NCBI RefSeq assembly: GCF_001281045.1
Contig: NZ_CP012622.1
Span: forward strand, 186,001-250,000
Reading direction: 5' to 3'
From: Spiroplasma cantharicola
GTDB lineage: Bacteria > Bacillota_I > Bacilli_A > Mycoplasmatales > Mycoplasmataceae
DNA: 64,000 nucleotides
Position numbers and translations under genes: made by a program. The notes below the pieces were generated by a model. It was not told the DNA's origin and ran no database searches. It saw only the letters and a program-made list of their open reading frames with translations. Shown piece after piece: positions 45,533 through 56,300 of the stretch. Positions within the stretch are counted from its first letter, which is position 1. Each line of letters begins with the position of its first letter.

Positions 45533-46969
45533 ATGAATAAAATTAATTTAAATGAAAAAATGAAAAGAACCAAAGTTATTACAACTATTGGTCCAAGTGT
45601 TCACTCAAAAGAAGCGATAAAAGAATTGTTTGAAAAAGGAATGACAACAATTCGTTTAAACTTTTCACATGCAGATTTCCAAGAACATGGAGAAAGATTT
45701 GAATGAGTAAAAACACTAAGAAAAGAAATTAATAAACCAATATCAATATTACTAGATACAAAAGGTCCAGAAATTAGAATTGGTAAAATGAAAGATGGAA
45801 AACAAGAAATTAAAGTAGGAACAGAAGTAACTGTTTATACTGACCCTAAAGATTTTTCTACAAGAGAATGTAGTGCAACTGAAATGCAAATGTCATACGA
45901 TATGTCACAAGATGTAAAAGTTGGAGATACTGTTTTAGTAGATGACGGAAAATTAACAATGCACGTAACTAAAGTTCAAAAATTTAAAGTTATTTGTAAA
46001 GCATTTAACAATCATTTAGTAAAAACAAATAAAAGAGTTAATTTACCAGGTATTGAATTTACATTGCCATTCTTAGCAGAAAAAGATTATAACGATATTA
46101 ATTTTGGTATTGATAATAATATTGATTATATTGCAGCTTCTTTTGTTAATTCAGCAGATAATGTTAATGAAATAAGAGAAATATTAAAAAAGAAAAATGC
46201 AGAACATATTCAAATTATTTCAAAAATAGAATCACAAGTTGGATGTGATAATATTGATTCAATCATTGATGCATCAGATGGAATTATGGTTGCTCGTGGA
46301 GATTTAGGATTAGAAATCCCATATTATGATGTACCATATTGAGAAAAACAAATAATTAGAAAATGTAGAGAAAAAGGGAAACTAGTTATTGTTGCAACAC
46401 AAATGTTGGAATCAATGACTGATAACCCCCAACCAACTAGAGCAGAAGTTACAGACGTTTATTATGCTACTGAATTAGGAGCCGATGCAACAATGTTAAG
46501 TGGTGAATCAGCAAATGGTGATTTCCCATTTATTACTGTTGAAACAATGTCAACAATCAATAAACGTGCAGAAATAGAATTTTATGAAAAAAATTATTAT
46601 ACAAAACAATTGGAAAAAGCTAGAAAATCAAGTTCAGGTAAAAGAGCAGAAATTGCAAATCAATTAGCTAATACTACAATTAGTGGAGGTTATGAATATG
46701 CAATTGTTGTTTCAAGAACTGGTGAATTATTAAGAACAATTTCAAAATTTAGACCAAATGTTACAATTTTGGGAGTTTGTGATAATGAAAAATTATGAAC
46801 TGGTTTTGGAGCAATGCACTCAATCTTTATGAATAAAGTTGATAATTTGGATGCCTTTATGAAAGATGAAAAAGCAATAGCACAAGTTGCAAAATCATGA
46901 GGCGTAAAAAAAGGCGAAAGAATTCTATTTGTTAGAAATGAAGATATTAAAGAAATTACAATAAAATAG
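45533..46969 (+). CDS. pyk: Pyruvate kinase, copy 2
   Basis: 478 residues, complete and with all catalytic motifs: [50 protein letters not shown] and ATQMLESM. It is clearly a paralogue of copy 1, and some tracts are almost identical at DNA level (e.g. around 44880-44990 versus 46412-46522, including a CCCCC run), suggesting recent conversion. N-terminal and C-terminal thirds are more diverged. It has its own promoter, palindrome and terminator, so it can be regulated apart from pfkA-pyk1. Confidence 0.96.
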
Positions 46970-46974
46970 TTTTT

Positions 46975-47008
46975 AAACCTAAACCTTTAAAGTTTAGGTT
47001 TTTTTATT
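46975..47008 (+). terminator. Terminator after pyk copy 2
   Basis: AAACCTAAAC / GTTTAGGTTT perfect 10-base stem followed by T-run. Confidence 0.88.
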
Positions 47009-47173
47009 ATTTAAATTCATAAATAGAAAATTTTCTATGTATTTTTTATTGAATAAGTGTTATTATTTTTTTGAAATTAATAAGGAATAGGAGAAAATGT
47101 ACATCTATTAAATATATAGTTAGTATATTTTCTTTTTCTTTATAGTTTTAACATAATTAATAGGAGAAAAAAA

Positions 47174-48427
47174 ATGAAAAAACTACTTTCAATTTTAGGA
47201 TCAGCGTCAATAGTGGTATCTTCAGGGACATATGTAATTGCATGTAATCCAAATAAAGATACAATTAATATATTATTTGTACCATCACAAAATAGTACAG
47301 AAATTATAAATACTGTAAAACCATTAGAAGAAAAGCTAGCAAATGAGTTAGCTAAAATAGCACAAGCAGATAATAGAATATCAACAAAAAAAGTTAAAAT
47401 TGCTCCTTCAACAAGTTATGAAGTTGCAGGAAAAACATTACAAGATGGAAAGGCTCATTTAGCATTTTTACCTGTAAATACTTATGCAAAATATAGAGGG
47501 CAAGAAAAAGATAAAGCATTTGATAAGGAAGGAATTTTATTAAATGCTTCTAGAGCAGGTGCTAAACCTGAAACTACATTTTCACAATTTCTTGATGAGC
47601 AAAATAAATTTAATTTGTCATTAGCAATGGAAGAAGTTACTTCAGAAGCTTCATTAGAATTATCTAAGCATTATAATAAAATGGTTAAAGATAATCCTGA
47701 AGAAGTAAAAACACAAGAGAGTGCAAAAAAATTATTATTAGATCAAGATAATGAAGTATCTTATTATAGATCATATATATATGCAAATAATAAATTCCTA
47801 TCAGATAATCAGTTTGATATTAATTCATTTGAAAATGGTGAGGAGTATAAAGCAGCTTTAAAAGAATTAATTTTAAAAGGTGCAAAAGATAAAAAATTCC
47901 AATTTACTTTTGGAGCTAGCAAAACTTCAAGCTCAGGAGTGTTATATCCTATGCTATGATTGCAAGATGTTTTAGGAATTGAAGATAATGAATTAAAAGA
48001 TTTATGACAAAATAAACATGAACAAGGTAGTTATCCACAAGCATCTCAGGAAGTTTCAAATGCAACTTCAAATTATGCTGTTGGATTTAGTGATATTAGA
48101 ATGGAAAGTAAATCTTCAACTGACGTAGAAAATGCTTTTAAAAATACAACAGTTATTGGGGCAACTGAACCTATTGTTAATGATCTAATAGCTTATTCTA
48201 AAAAAACTATAAAGGATGAAATCTTCAAAAATGATTTAAGAACTGCTTTTAAAAACTTAATTGCAGATAAAGATAATGCAAGTATATTTGAAATTTATAA
48301 TCATACTGGCTATGTAGGGCCAATAAACATTGAAAATAGTAATGACTTTGAAATAGCAACAGATAAAACAATAACTGATACAACAAATTCAACACAAGCT
48401 CTATTAGATAAGATGAAAAATTGATAG
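47174..48427 (+). CDS. phnD: Phosphonate/phosphate-type ABC substrate-binding lipoprotein
   Basis: 417 residues. Signal peptide with lipobox YVIAC (Cys24) anchors it outside the membrane. The mature start TINILFVPSQNSTEIINTVKPLEEKLANEL and the later HLAFLPVNTYAKY are typical of the PhnD/transferrin-like binding-protein family. A 60-70-residue insertion with many acidic and Lys residues lies mid-protein. AATAGGAGAAA precedes the ATG. It is followed by phnC and phnE. In mollicutes this family's ligand is uncertain (phosphonate, phosphate or thiamine have been proposed for relatives). Confidence 0.88.
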
Positions 48428-48440
48428 GAAAATAAATATG

Positions 48441-48474
48441 GTACAAAAAGCTTTAAGCTTTTTTGTATTTTTAT
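48441..48474 (+). terminator. Hairpin between phnD and phnC (partial terminator)
   Basis: ACAAAAAGCT / AGCTTTTTTGT stem with one unpaired T, followed by TATTTTTAT. It ends 3 bases before the phnC start codon, leaving no room for a ribosome site. Confidence 0.55.
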
Positions 48475-48477
48475 AAT

Positions 48478-49233
48478 ATGATAAATTTTACAAATGTAAA
48501 TAAAGTTTGACCTAATGGCAAACATGTTTTAAGAAATATCAATTTAAAAATAGAGGATGGAGAATTTGTTGCAGTAATAGGTTTATCTGGTGCTGGTAAA
48601 ACTACACTTTTAAAAACTATTAATGGTATTAATAAAATTTCTTCGGGAGAAATATTAATTAGTTGAAATAATAATGAAGAATACAATTTAAGTAAAATAA
48701 AAAATAAAAAATTAAGACAATTAAGAAATAAAATTGGTCTTATGTCACAAGAATATAATAATTTAGAAAAACAAACAGTTTTAACAAATGTCTTAAATTC
48801 AAGAATTTCAAAAGTAAACTTTTGAAGATCTCTTTTAGGAATTTTTTCAAAAAAAGATAAAGAAATAGCTCTAAGGTCATTAGAAAAATTAAATCTACTT
48901 GATTATGCATATATTAGAGCTGAAAACTTAAGTGGTGGTCAACAGCAAAGAATTGCTCTTGCAAGAACCTTATCACAAGAACCACAATTAATCATTGCAG
49001 ATGAACCAGTTTCTGCATTAGATCCAATACTTGCAAATCAAGTTATTAAAGATTTTCAAAATGTTAATAAGTCTGATAAGATAACAATTATTTTAAATAT
49101 ACATCATGTTGAGTTAGCACAAAAGTATGCTTCAAGAATTATTGGATTAAAAGATGGAAAAATAATTTTTGATGGTAAACCTCAACAATTGACTAAAAAA
49201 ATATTAAAAGAAGTTTATGGAGATAATTATTAA
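48478..49233 (+). CDS. phnC: Phosphonate-type ABC transporter ATPase
   Basis: 251 residues. Walker A is GLSGAGKTT (residues ~35-43), the Q-loop in MSQEYNN, the intact signature LSGGQQQR, Walker [13 protein letters not shown], and the His switch in LNIHHVELA. It ends 1 base before phnE (TAAAATG). No Shine-Dalgarno sequence lies before ATG 48478; a hairpin sits immediately upstream. Still, the N-terminus [20 protein letters not shown] lines up well with the family, so the start is kept. Confidence 0.94.
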
Positions 49234-49234
49234 A

Positions 49235-51847
49235 ATGAATAGAAAAATTAATGCAATTACTTCTAGAAATGTTTTTGCAATAAATGATAAGTATACAAAA
49301 GCTCCAAAGAAAACATTTTTTATATCTCTATCTATTATAGTTTTCATATTAATAATCTTTGGTTTCAATATGTTAGAAACAAATTGAGTTGAATTTTTTT
49401 CAAGTTTTAGTTTATTCTTTGAAAGAATTGGTGATTTAATTAGGTGGGATTGAGAGGACTTTCTTAAACCAGATACAGTTGGAATAGTATTTTTTAATAC
49501 GGCTTTATACTCAATTTTTATGACAATGATTACAGCCTTTGCTGGAACAATAATTGGAGTGCTTATAGCAATTCCCGTAGCAATTTTAGCAGCAGGAAAT
49601 ATTGTTACTAATAAATTTATTAATAATACTGCTAAAAGTCTTATTGCAATTTTTAGAACAATTCCAGCTTTTGTTTATGCTCTTATTTTTGTGGGATATT
49701 TTGGCCAAACAATTTTAACAGTTACAATTGTTTTATCAATCTTTACATTTTCAATTACTTCAAAAATTTTATTTGAAAGAATTGAACATATCAATACAAA
49801 GATTTTTATTTCACAACAAGCAACTGGTGCTAATAAAATGAGATCTTTTAGGTCAGCAGTTGTACCGCAAATATCAAATCATATTACATCAGCAACTTTT
49901 TATGCTTTGGAAACTAATATAAGATATATTTCTGTTATTGGTGGTGTTACAAATTATGGTATTGGTAAATTAATTGATGATTCAAGAGGAAATGATGATT
50001 GATCACGAGTAGGTTTTTTATTATTTTTAATTATTAGTGTAGTAATATTATTAGAATTAATAATATATGTATTAAGAAAATATATATTATTAGATAAGGA
50101 CTTTATTTTAGATGAAAAAAATCAAAAAAAATATTCAACTTTAATTAAAAAAATTTCAAGAATGAATAATTTAAATTTTTATATAAGATATGTTATTCAA
50201 AAGGACCTATTTTTAAATCTTGAAATAGCTAAGCAAAATAAAGACTTTAATTCAATTAAAGAAATTAAAGAAGAAATGAGAATTAAAAAAAATAATTTTC
50301 TATCTGATCATAAATCAAAAATGAAAAAAGATATTAATGACTTTGAAATATTTAAAAGTCAAAATTTAAATTCAAAAAATTGATTTATTTGAGATGCAGA
50401 GAATTCTATGAATGTTAGAAGAGATAAAATTTATTTAACAAATTTTAATTTTGAGGTTTTAAAATTAAAAGAGGAAATAAAAAGTAATTTAGATAATACA
50501 GCATTGCAAGAACATGAAACTTATTTAAAAAATTTAACTATAGATGAAGTTATTAAAAAAAATCCCAAAAGATATATTAAAAGATTATGTTTATACTTTA
50601 TTCTTTTTGCATTATTTTGTTATTCATTAACCTTTATTGAATTTAATATAGAGAGTGCAGAAACAATTAAAAATACCAATAATAATATAATAGAAATGTT
50701 TAAAATAAATTGATTGTCACTTTTCATAGCTCATGGATATGCACCTCAATCAGTAATTTATTTACTGTTTCAAACTTTATCAATTGCAATAGTTGGTACG
50801 TTTATTGGAGCTATCGTAGCATATGTTTTTGGTATATTAAGTTCAGAAAATATAGTCAATTACTATGTTGCAAAATTCTTTGTATTAATAACTTCTATAA
50901 TAAGATCAATACCCACATATATTTATGCAATTTTATTTATAGCTCTTGTTGGAATGGGACCTTTTACTGCAACTTTGGCAATTGCTGCAGGAACTGTAGG
51001 AATGTTAACAAAATATAATAGGGAAGTTTTTGATGATATAAATTTAAAAGTTTTATATCAATTAGAATCTACAGGATTAAATAAATTTCAAAGATTTAAA
51101 TATGGAGTAATGCCTCAAACAACAAGTAGTGTAATTTCATATATTATTTATAGATTTGATATAAATTTTAAAGAGGTTGCGCTTTTAGGAGTAGTTTCTT
51201 CTGGAAATATGGGTTATTTATTAAATAGTTATTTTGCAGATCAATTATTTAATGAATTTGGTGCACTATTATTTGGTATTATATTATTCACATTATTGAT
51301 TGAGTATATTTCTACAACTTTAAGAAATAAAATAAATTTAGGAATCAATCCTAAATATATTGATAAAATCATTCTTTTTATTAAGCATAAAAATTTTGCA
51401 AAATATAAAGCCAATGAAATTTTAGGTTTATCAAAAGCTGATTTTGAATATATTCAATCAGAAGCTTACTATGCATATATTAATAAAGTTATTTATCAAG
51501 AAGCAAAAATCATTTCTAAAGATAAAAAAGTTTCAAGAAGTCACGGTTGATACTTAAGTTATATTAAAAACTTTAACTTAAGTAATAATTTAGACTTAGA
51601 TTTACAAGAAGCAAAAAAAATATATAACAAACATAATTTAGAATATAAAAATCTAATTAAAGAGTTTAATGAAAAAAGAATTGATTTTATTCAAAAATTA
51701 AAAAATAGTAAAGCTGAACAAATTAAAGAATTGGATTTAAATTCCAAAAATATATTAGAAGATAAATCCTTTAAAAAAGAAATAAAAGCTTCAAAATCTT
51801 TTATTAGAAAATCAACTAAAATTAAAATTGAAAGTTTAGAATATTAG
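49235..51847 (+). CDS. phnE: Double-length phosphonate-type permease PhnE
   Basis: 870 residues, about three times a single PhnE. Two permease modules are fused. Module 1 (about residues 28-290) contains the coupling-loop region FISQQATGANKMRSFRSAVVPQ. Module 2 (about 450-700) contains VLYQLESTGLNKFQRFKYGVMPQ, the same EAA-like motif. A charged linker of ~140 residues lies between them. The C-terminal ~170 residues after the second module are hydrophilic and Lys-rich, probably cytoplasmic coiled coil. A fused heterodimer working with one PhnC pair is inferred. Many TGA-encoded Trp would split this gene under the standard code. Confidence 0.93.
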
Positions 51848-51857
51848 AGGAAATAAA

Positions 51858-52805
51858 ATGTTTAAAAAACTTATTGAACTAATAAATAGTAATAAAAAAA
51901 TAATTCTTTTGAGACATATATATCCAGATTTTGATGCAATTGGTTCACAAATGTCCTTATATCAATTCATTAATGATAATTTTAAAAATAAAAATATTAA
52001 ATTAGGTGGAGATTTACCAAAGGAATATCATTGTATTGGTAAAACACAAAAATTAAAGCAAGAAGACTTTAAGGATGCTTTAGTTATTATTACAGATACC
52101 GCTATAAAAGAAAGAATAGATATTCAAGATTTAAATTGGTTAGCTCTAGCATCTGATGTATTTAAAATTGACCATCACGTTAATATTGATCAATATGGAA
52201 CCATGGAAATTGTAGATTCCTCATATCCAGCTACTTGCGAGTTATTAACAGAACTCTACAATAACTCCAAATTAGTTTTTTCAAAATTAACAGCCTATTA
52301 TTTATTTCATGGTCTTATTACAGATACTGATAGATTTATGTATAGAAATGTAACTGCCAGAACATTTGAAATGGCAAGTATTCTTATAAAAAAAGGTTTT
52401 GCTATAAATGATGTTTATAAAAATATATATGGTTTAAGCCAAGACGAAGTTAGATTAAAAGGCTATATTTTAAGTAATTATAAAATCTCAAAAGAAAAAA
52501 TTGCATATATTATTTTAACCAAAGAAGTAATGCAAGGTTTTAATATTGATGATAATAATAAAATTTCACTTTGAGTTAACATTTTAGGAGAAATAAAAGA
52601 TGCAACAGCTTGAGTATTCTTTACACAAGGCAAAGATTTTATAAGAGTTGAATTTAGGTCAAATAAATGTAATGTTCGTGATATTGCTGTTAAATTTGGA
52701 GGCGGAGGGCACATTAATGCATCAGGTGCCAAATTAGAAAGCATTGATCAATGTCTTGAAGTTATAAAATATTTTGATAAAAATTTTAAAAAGTTAAAAC
52801 TATAG
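51858..52805 (+). CDS. DHH-family phosphoesterase (NrnA/MgpA-like)
   Basis: 315 residues of the DHH-DHHA1 family, likely an oligoribonuclease or pAp phosphatase acting on 2-4-base RNA fragments or a cyclic dinucleotide phosphodiesterase. Metal motifs: HIYPDFDAIG (residues ~20-29), VIITDTA, and FKIDHHVN. The DHHA1 part ends with the substrate motif KFGGGGHINASGAKLE. The usual GGGH is seen as GGGGH. AGAGGA precedes the ATG and a terminator follows. Substrate not decidable from sequence. Confidence 0.9.
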
Positions 52806-52810
52806 TTATT

Positions 52811-52843
52811 AAAAATATACTATTATAAAAGTATATTTTTTTA
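52811..52843 (+). terminator. Terminator after the DHH gene
   Basis: AAAAATATAC / GTATATTTTT perfect stem and T-run. Confidence 0.8.
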
Positions 52844-52901
52844 TTCTAATATTGAAATTTTACAAAAAATAATAATAAAATAAAATATAAAATTAATTTA
52901 T

Positions 52902-52931
52902 TTGTTTGTGATTAATAAAATTATGTATAAT
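52902..52931 (+). promoter_or_regulatory. Promoter of thrS
   Basis: TTGTTT (52902-52907), 18-base spacer, TATAAT (52926-52931). The leader to the ATG is only about 45 bases, too short for a T-box. Confidence 0.55.
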
Positions 52932-52980
52932 TAAGAATATTAGGTTATGTATTTTTTATAAAGACAAAGGTGGAGAAAAA

Positions 52981-54918
52981 ATGAAAATAACACTGCTAGA
53001 TGGCAACATTATAAATTATGATCAACCAAAATCTGTTCTTGAAGTAGCTCAAGAAATTTCTAAGTCACTTGGTAAGAAGTGCGTAGGTGCTGTTATTAAT
53101 GATAAAGAAGTTGTACCAAATACTGCTCTTATTGATAGAGATTGTAAATTGCAACTAATAACTGAAAGACATGAATTATATGAATCTGTTATAAACTATA
53201 CTGCAAAGGTAATAGTGGGCTTAGCTCTTAAAGAAATTTTTCCTGAAGGTAGCCTTTATCCAGAAGAAGAAGGTTATAATAAATTAGAGTTTTTTAGTTA
53301 TTTTGATTGTGATCAAAAGTTAACTTTAGAAAATATCAAAAAAGTTGAAGAATTATCAAACAAATATATTTCATTAGCTCTTGATATAGAGTTTAAAGGA
53401 AATACTTTTACTGAAAAAGATTATATTAATATGATGAACAAAATGAATGTAAAAGAGAAATATACAATGGGTATGGTGGATTTAAACAAAAAAAGATATA
53501 TTAAATTCCCAATTTCTGCTATAAAAGATGTTTTATTTTACTCAAGATTTGCAACTTTAAATAAAACAAGTGACTTATTTAAAATTCAATTAAATGAAGT
53601 TACAGCATTTCAAATTAGAGAAGATAAGTTTGTTTATAAAATTCATGGTTTAACTGCAACTACTGAAAAAGCTTTTTTAGAAAAACAACAAAAAATTGAA
53701 GAAATTAAGGAAAATGATCATAAACATATTGCCAAAATTTTAGAAATTTATCATTTAGACCCCTTAATTGGTCAAGGATTACCAATTTGATTGCCAAATG
53801 GGACTATTTTAAAGCAAGAAATTAAAAAATATTTAATGCAAAAAGAATTTGAATATGATTTTATTCAAATTGAAACTCCAGTTATTGGTACAAGTGAACT
53901 TTATAAAACATCTGGACATTGAGACCATTATCGTGATGACATGTTTGCACCAATGTTGCTTCCAAAAGAAGAAATGGTTTTAAAACCAATGAGTTGTCCG
54001 CATCATATTGCAGTATATAAATACAAACAAAGAAGTTATAGAGATTTACCATTAAGATTTGCAGAACATGCTCTACAACATAGGTATGAGTCATCAGGTA
54101 GTTTAACAGGACTTGAAAGAGTTAGAGCAATGGAATTAACTGATTCACATATTTTTGTTACTCCTCAACAAGTAAAAGAAGAATTTGTAAGATGTTTTAA
54201 TCTAATCACAGAAGTATTACTAACTTTTGATATTAAAGTAGATTATTTATCTTTATCTTTAAGAGATCCAAAAGATAAAGAAAAATATTTTAATGATGAA
54301 AAAATGTGAAATCATGCTGAAACAGAATTGGAAAATGTTTTAAATGAACTAAAAATTGATTATAAAAAAATGATAGGTGAAGCTGCCTTTTATGGTCCAA
54401 AATTAGATATTCAAGCAAAAACTGCTTTAGGTCATGAAATTACTGTTTCAACAATACAATTAGACTTTTTACTACCACAAAGATTTGATATAAGTTATAT
54501 TAACAGTGATGGAGAACTTGAAAAACCAATTATGATTCATAGAGGTCTTGTAGGAACTTATGAACGTTTTATCTCAGTTCTTTTAGAGCAAACAAAGGGA
54601 GTATTACCTTTATGATGTTCACCTTTACAAGTTGAAATAATACCAGTAAATATTGCAAACAAAGATTATGCAGAAAAAGTAAGAGATGCATTTAAAGCAA
54701 AATTAATTAGATCAAAAATTGATTTAAGAGATGAAAGATTAAGTTATAAAATTCGTGATTCACAAGTAAGAAAAATTCCGTATCAATTAGTTCTGGGAGA
54801 AAAAGAATCAGAAAATGAAACAGTAACTTTTAGAAAATATGGTTCTGAACAACAAACTACAGTATCATTAAAAGAGTTTATTAAAATGATTGAAGGTAAG
54901 ATTATAGATAAAGAATAG
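52981..54918 (+). CDS. thrS: Threonyl-tRNA synthetase with degraded editing site
   Basis: 645 residues, full length. Order: TGS domain (1-60), N2 editing domain (~60-225), class II catalytic core, anticodon-binding domain. The catalytic zinc ligands and motifs are kept: [33 protein letters not shown] and [14 protein letters not shown]. The editing domain normally has HxxxH (E. coli His73 and His77) and a later CxxxH. Here the first motif reads NYTAK (Asn72, Lys76) and the second region reads KFPISAIKD, with no Cys or His. Charging is therefore expected to work but post-transfer clearance of Ser-tRNA(Thr) is not. GGTGGAG precedes the ATG. Confidence 0.96.
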
Positions 54919-54944
54919 TGTATTAATAGGAGAAAATACTTTTT

Positions 54945-56033
54945 ATGAATAAGAATAATAGAAATATAGAAGAAGAAATAAAAATTCTAAAAGAACAAGA
55001 TTATGGTATATTAGATGCTCAACACTCATTTATGATTGATGGTACGCTTGGAGGATTCAAAGCAGCTATTCATAAATTGCACTATACTTTTATAAAACAA
55101 ATTCTTTTAGGAATTATGAGTGGAGTAATAATTGGCTTTGGTTATGTAGCGTGTGTTATAGCAATGGTTTCTTTAGAAGGAACCGATTTTGCAAAGGTTG
55201 GAACTCTTTTATTAGGATTTCTTTTTCCGGGTTGCATTATTTTAATTACTTTCCTTGGCGGGGGATTATTCACAAGTCACGTCTTTAGTACGATTCCAGT
55301 TTTAAAGGGTTGTGCTAGTAAAAGGTCCTATTTAAAAGGAATTTTTGGAGTCCTTTTAGGAAACTTTTTGGGTACTTTTATATTTGTAGCAATTTTTGCT
55401 GGAGCTGGAGGTTTGCTTAATAGTAATCAGCCATTTTTACTTAAAACCTTTGATATGACTATTCATAAGTTATATTTAGTTGCAAATGATTTAACTAATG
55501 GTAATTCTATTAAAACAGTAAGTATTTTTGCAACTATAGGAATAGGAATTTGTTCAGGAATCTTATGTAATATGATGGTTTGTTCAACTTTGCCTTTAAC
55601 AAGCTCAACAAAAAATTCAGCAACAATAGTTTTATTATTAATTTTCCCAATTGCATTTTTTGCAATTGGAGGATTCCAACATGGTCCTGCAAATTCATTT
55701 TTCTTATGAATGTTATTATTTGAAGTAATTTTTAGTCCAGAATTAACTTTAAAAAGTGGATTAACACCACAGTTTTCTCAAGTTTTATTGTTTATTGCTT
55801 TAAGTACTATTCCAACATTAATTGGTAATTGAATATCAGGAGCATTATTATTGCCAGGTATTTTATATTATATTAATAAAGAATATGTTTCAATTTTATT
55901 TAAAAAAATTAAATTAGAATATTTAGAAGGTAAAACTGTTAGTTTTAAAGATAAAGCAGATAAGCAAATAAAAAGAATTGATAAAAAAATTAAACTACAA
56001 GAAGCTGAAAATGATTCAAAAGATAATAAATAA
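54945..56033 (+). CDS. Formate/nitrite transporter (FNT) family channel
   Basis: 362 residues with six membrane segments, then a charged cytoplasmic tail of ~60 residues. FNT landmarks: GGGLFTSHVFSTIP (equivalent of the omega-loop segment of FocA), GILCNMMVCSTLPL (broken helix 5 region) and GGFQHGPANSFFLWML with the central pore His. These channels pass formate, nitrite, hydrosulfide or, in some parasites, lactate. Formate or lactate export fits a glycolytic mollicute, but the substrate is not decided here. GGAGA lies before the ATG, 26 bases after thrS. Confidence 0.93.
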
Positions 56034-56060
56034 ATTATTTTAGATTAAATAATATATTTT

Positions 56061-56087
56061 AAAAATGTCAGAAATGACATTTTTTTA
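56061..56087 (+). terminator. Terminator after the FNT gene
   Basis: AAAAATGTCA / TGACATTTTT perfect stem with GAAA tetraloop and seven T. Confidence 0.9.
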
Positions 56088-56090
56088 TAT

Positions 56091-56096
56091 TATAAT
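56091..56096 (+). promoter_or_regulatory. -10 box of the leader ORF
   Basis: TATAAT immediately after the FNT terminator, 29 bases before the tiny ORF's ATG. No clear -35. Confidence 0.5.
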
Positions 56097-56124
56097 TTAA
56101 TAGATAAAAGTACAGGAGTATATT

Positions 56125-56169
56125 ATGAGATCAAAAATCAAGCAAAACAGTAAGGGCAAACGTAAGTAG
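56125..56169 (+). CDS. 14-residue Lys/Arg-rich leader ORF
   Basis: ATG to TAG encoding MRSKIKQNSKGKRK, with TACAGGAGTA as a good ribosome site 7 bases upstream and its own TATAAT. Seven of 14 residues are Lys or Arg. Unlike its neighbours it favours codons ending in G or C (AAG three times, ATC, AAC, GGC, CGT). It lies 131 bases before a YfcC-family carrier gene whose family includes basic-amino-acid exchangers, so a regulatory leader peptide is plausible. It could also be a stand-alone small basic peptide. The 56170-56285 stretch is A/T-rich with no strong hairpin. Confidence 0.45.
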   Translation: MRSKIKQNSKGKRK

Positions 56170-56300
56170 TTTAAACTATGTTTTTTTTGATTGATTTTTC
56201 AATTATACTTATTTTTTAAATTTTTAATACACAAATAAATAATAATCAACAATAAATAAAATATTATCAAATTATATTAATTAGAATGCGAGAACTCAAA

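Noticed and set aside
48472-48477. TATAAT as promoter of phnC
   Set aside because: It abuts the ATG, so transcription would start inside the gene.
49235-51847. phnE, typA, gpmI and others appearing broken by TGA stops
   Set aside because: Not pseudogenes: every TGA falls at a plausible Trp position and the frame continues to TAA/TAG with conserved motifs, so TGA is Trp here.
52806-52980. T-box riboswitch before thrS
   Set aside because: Promoter to ATG is only ~45 bases and no specifier stem or antiterminator is visible; the same absence holds for proS.
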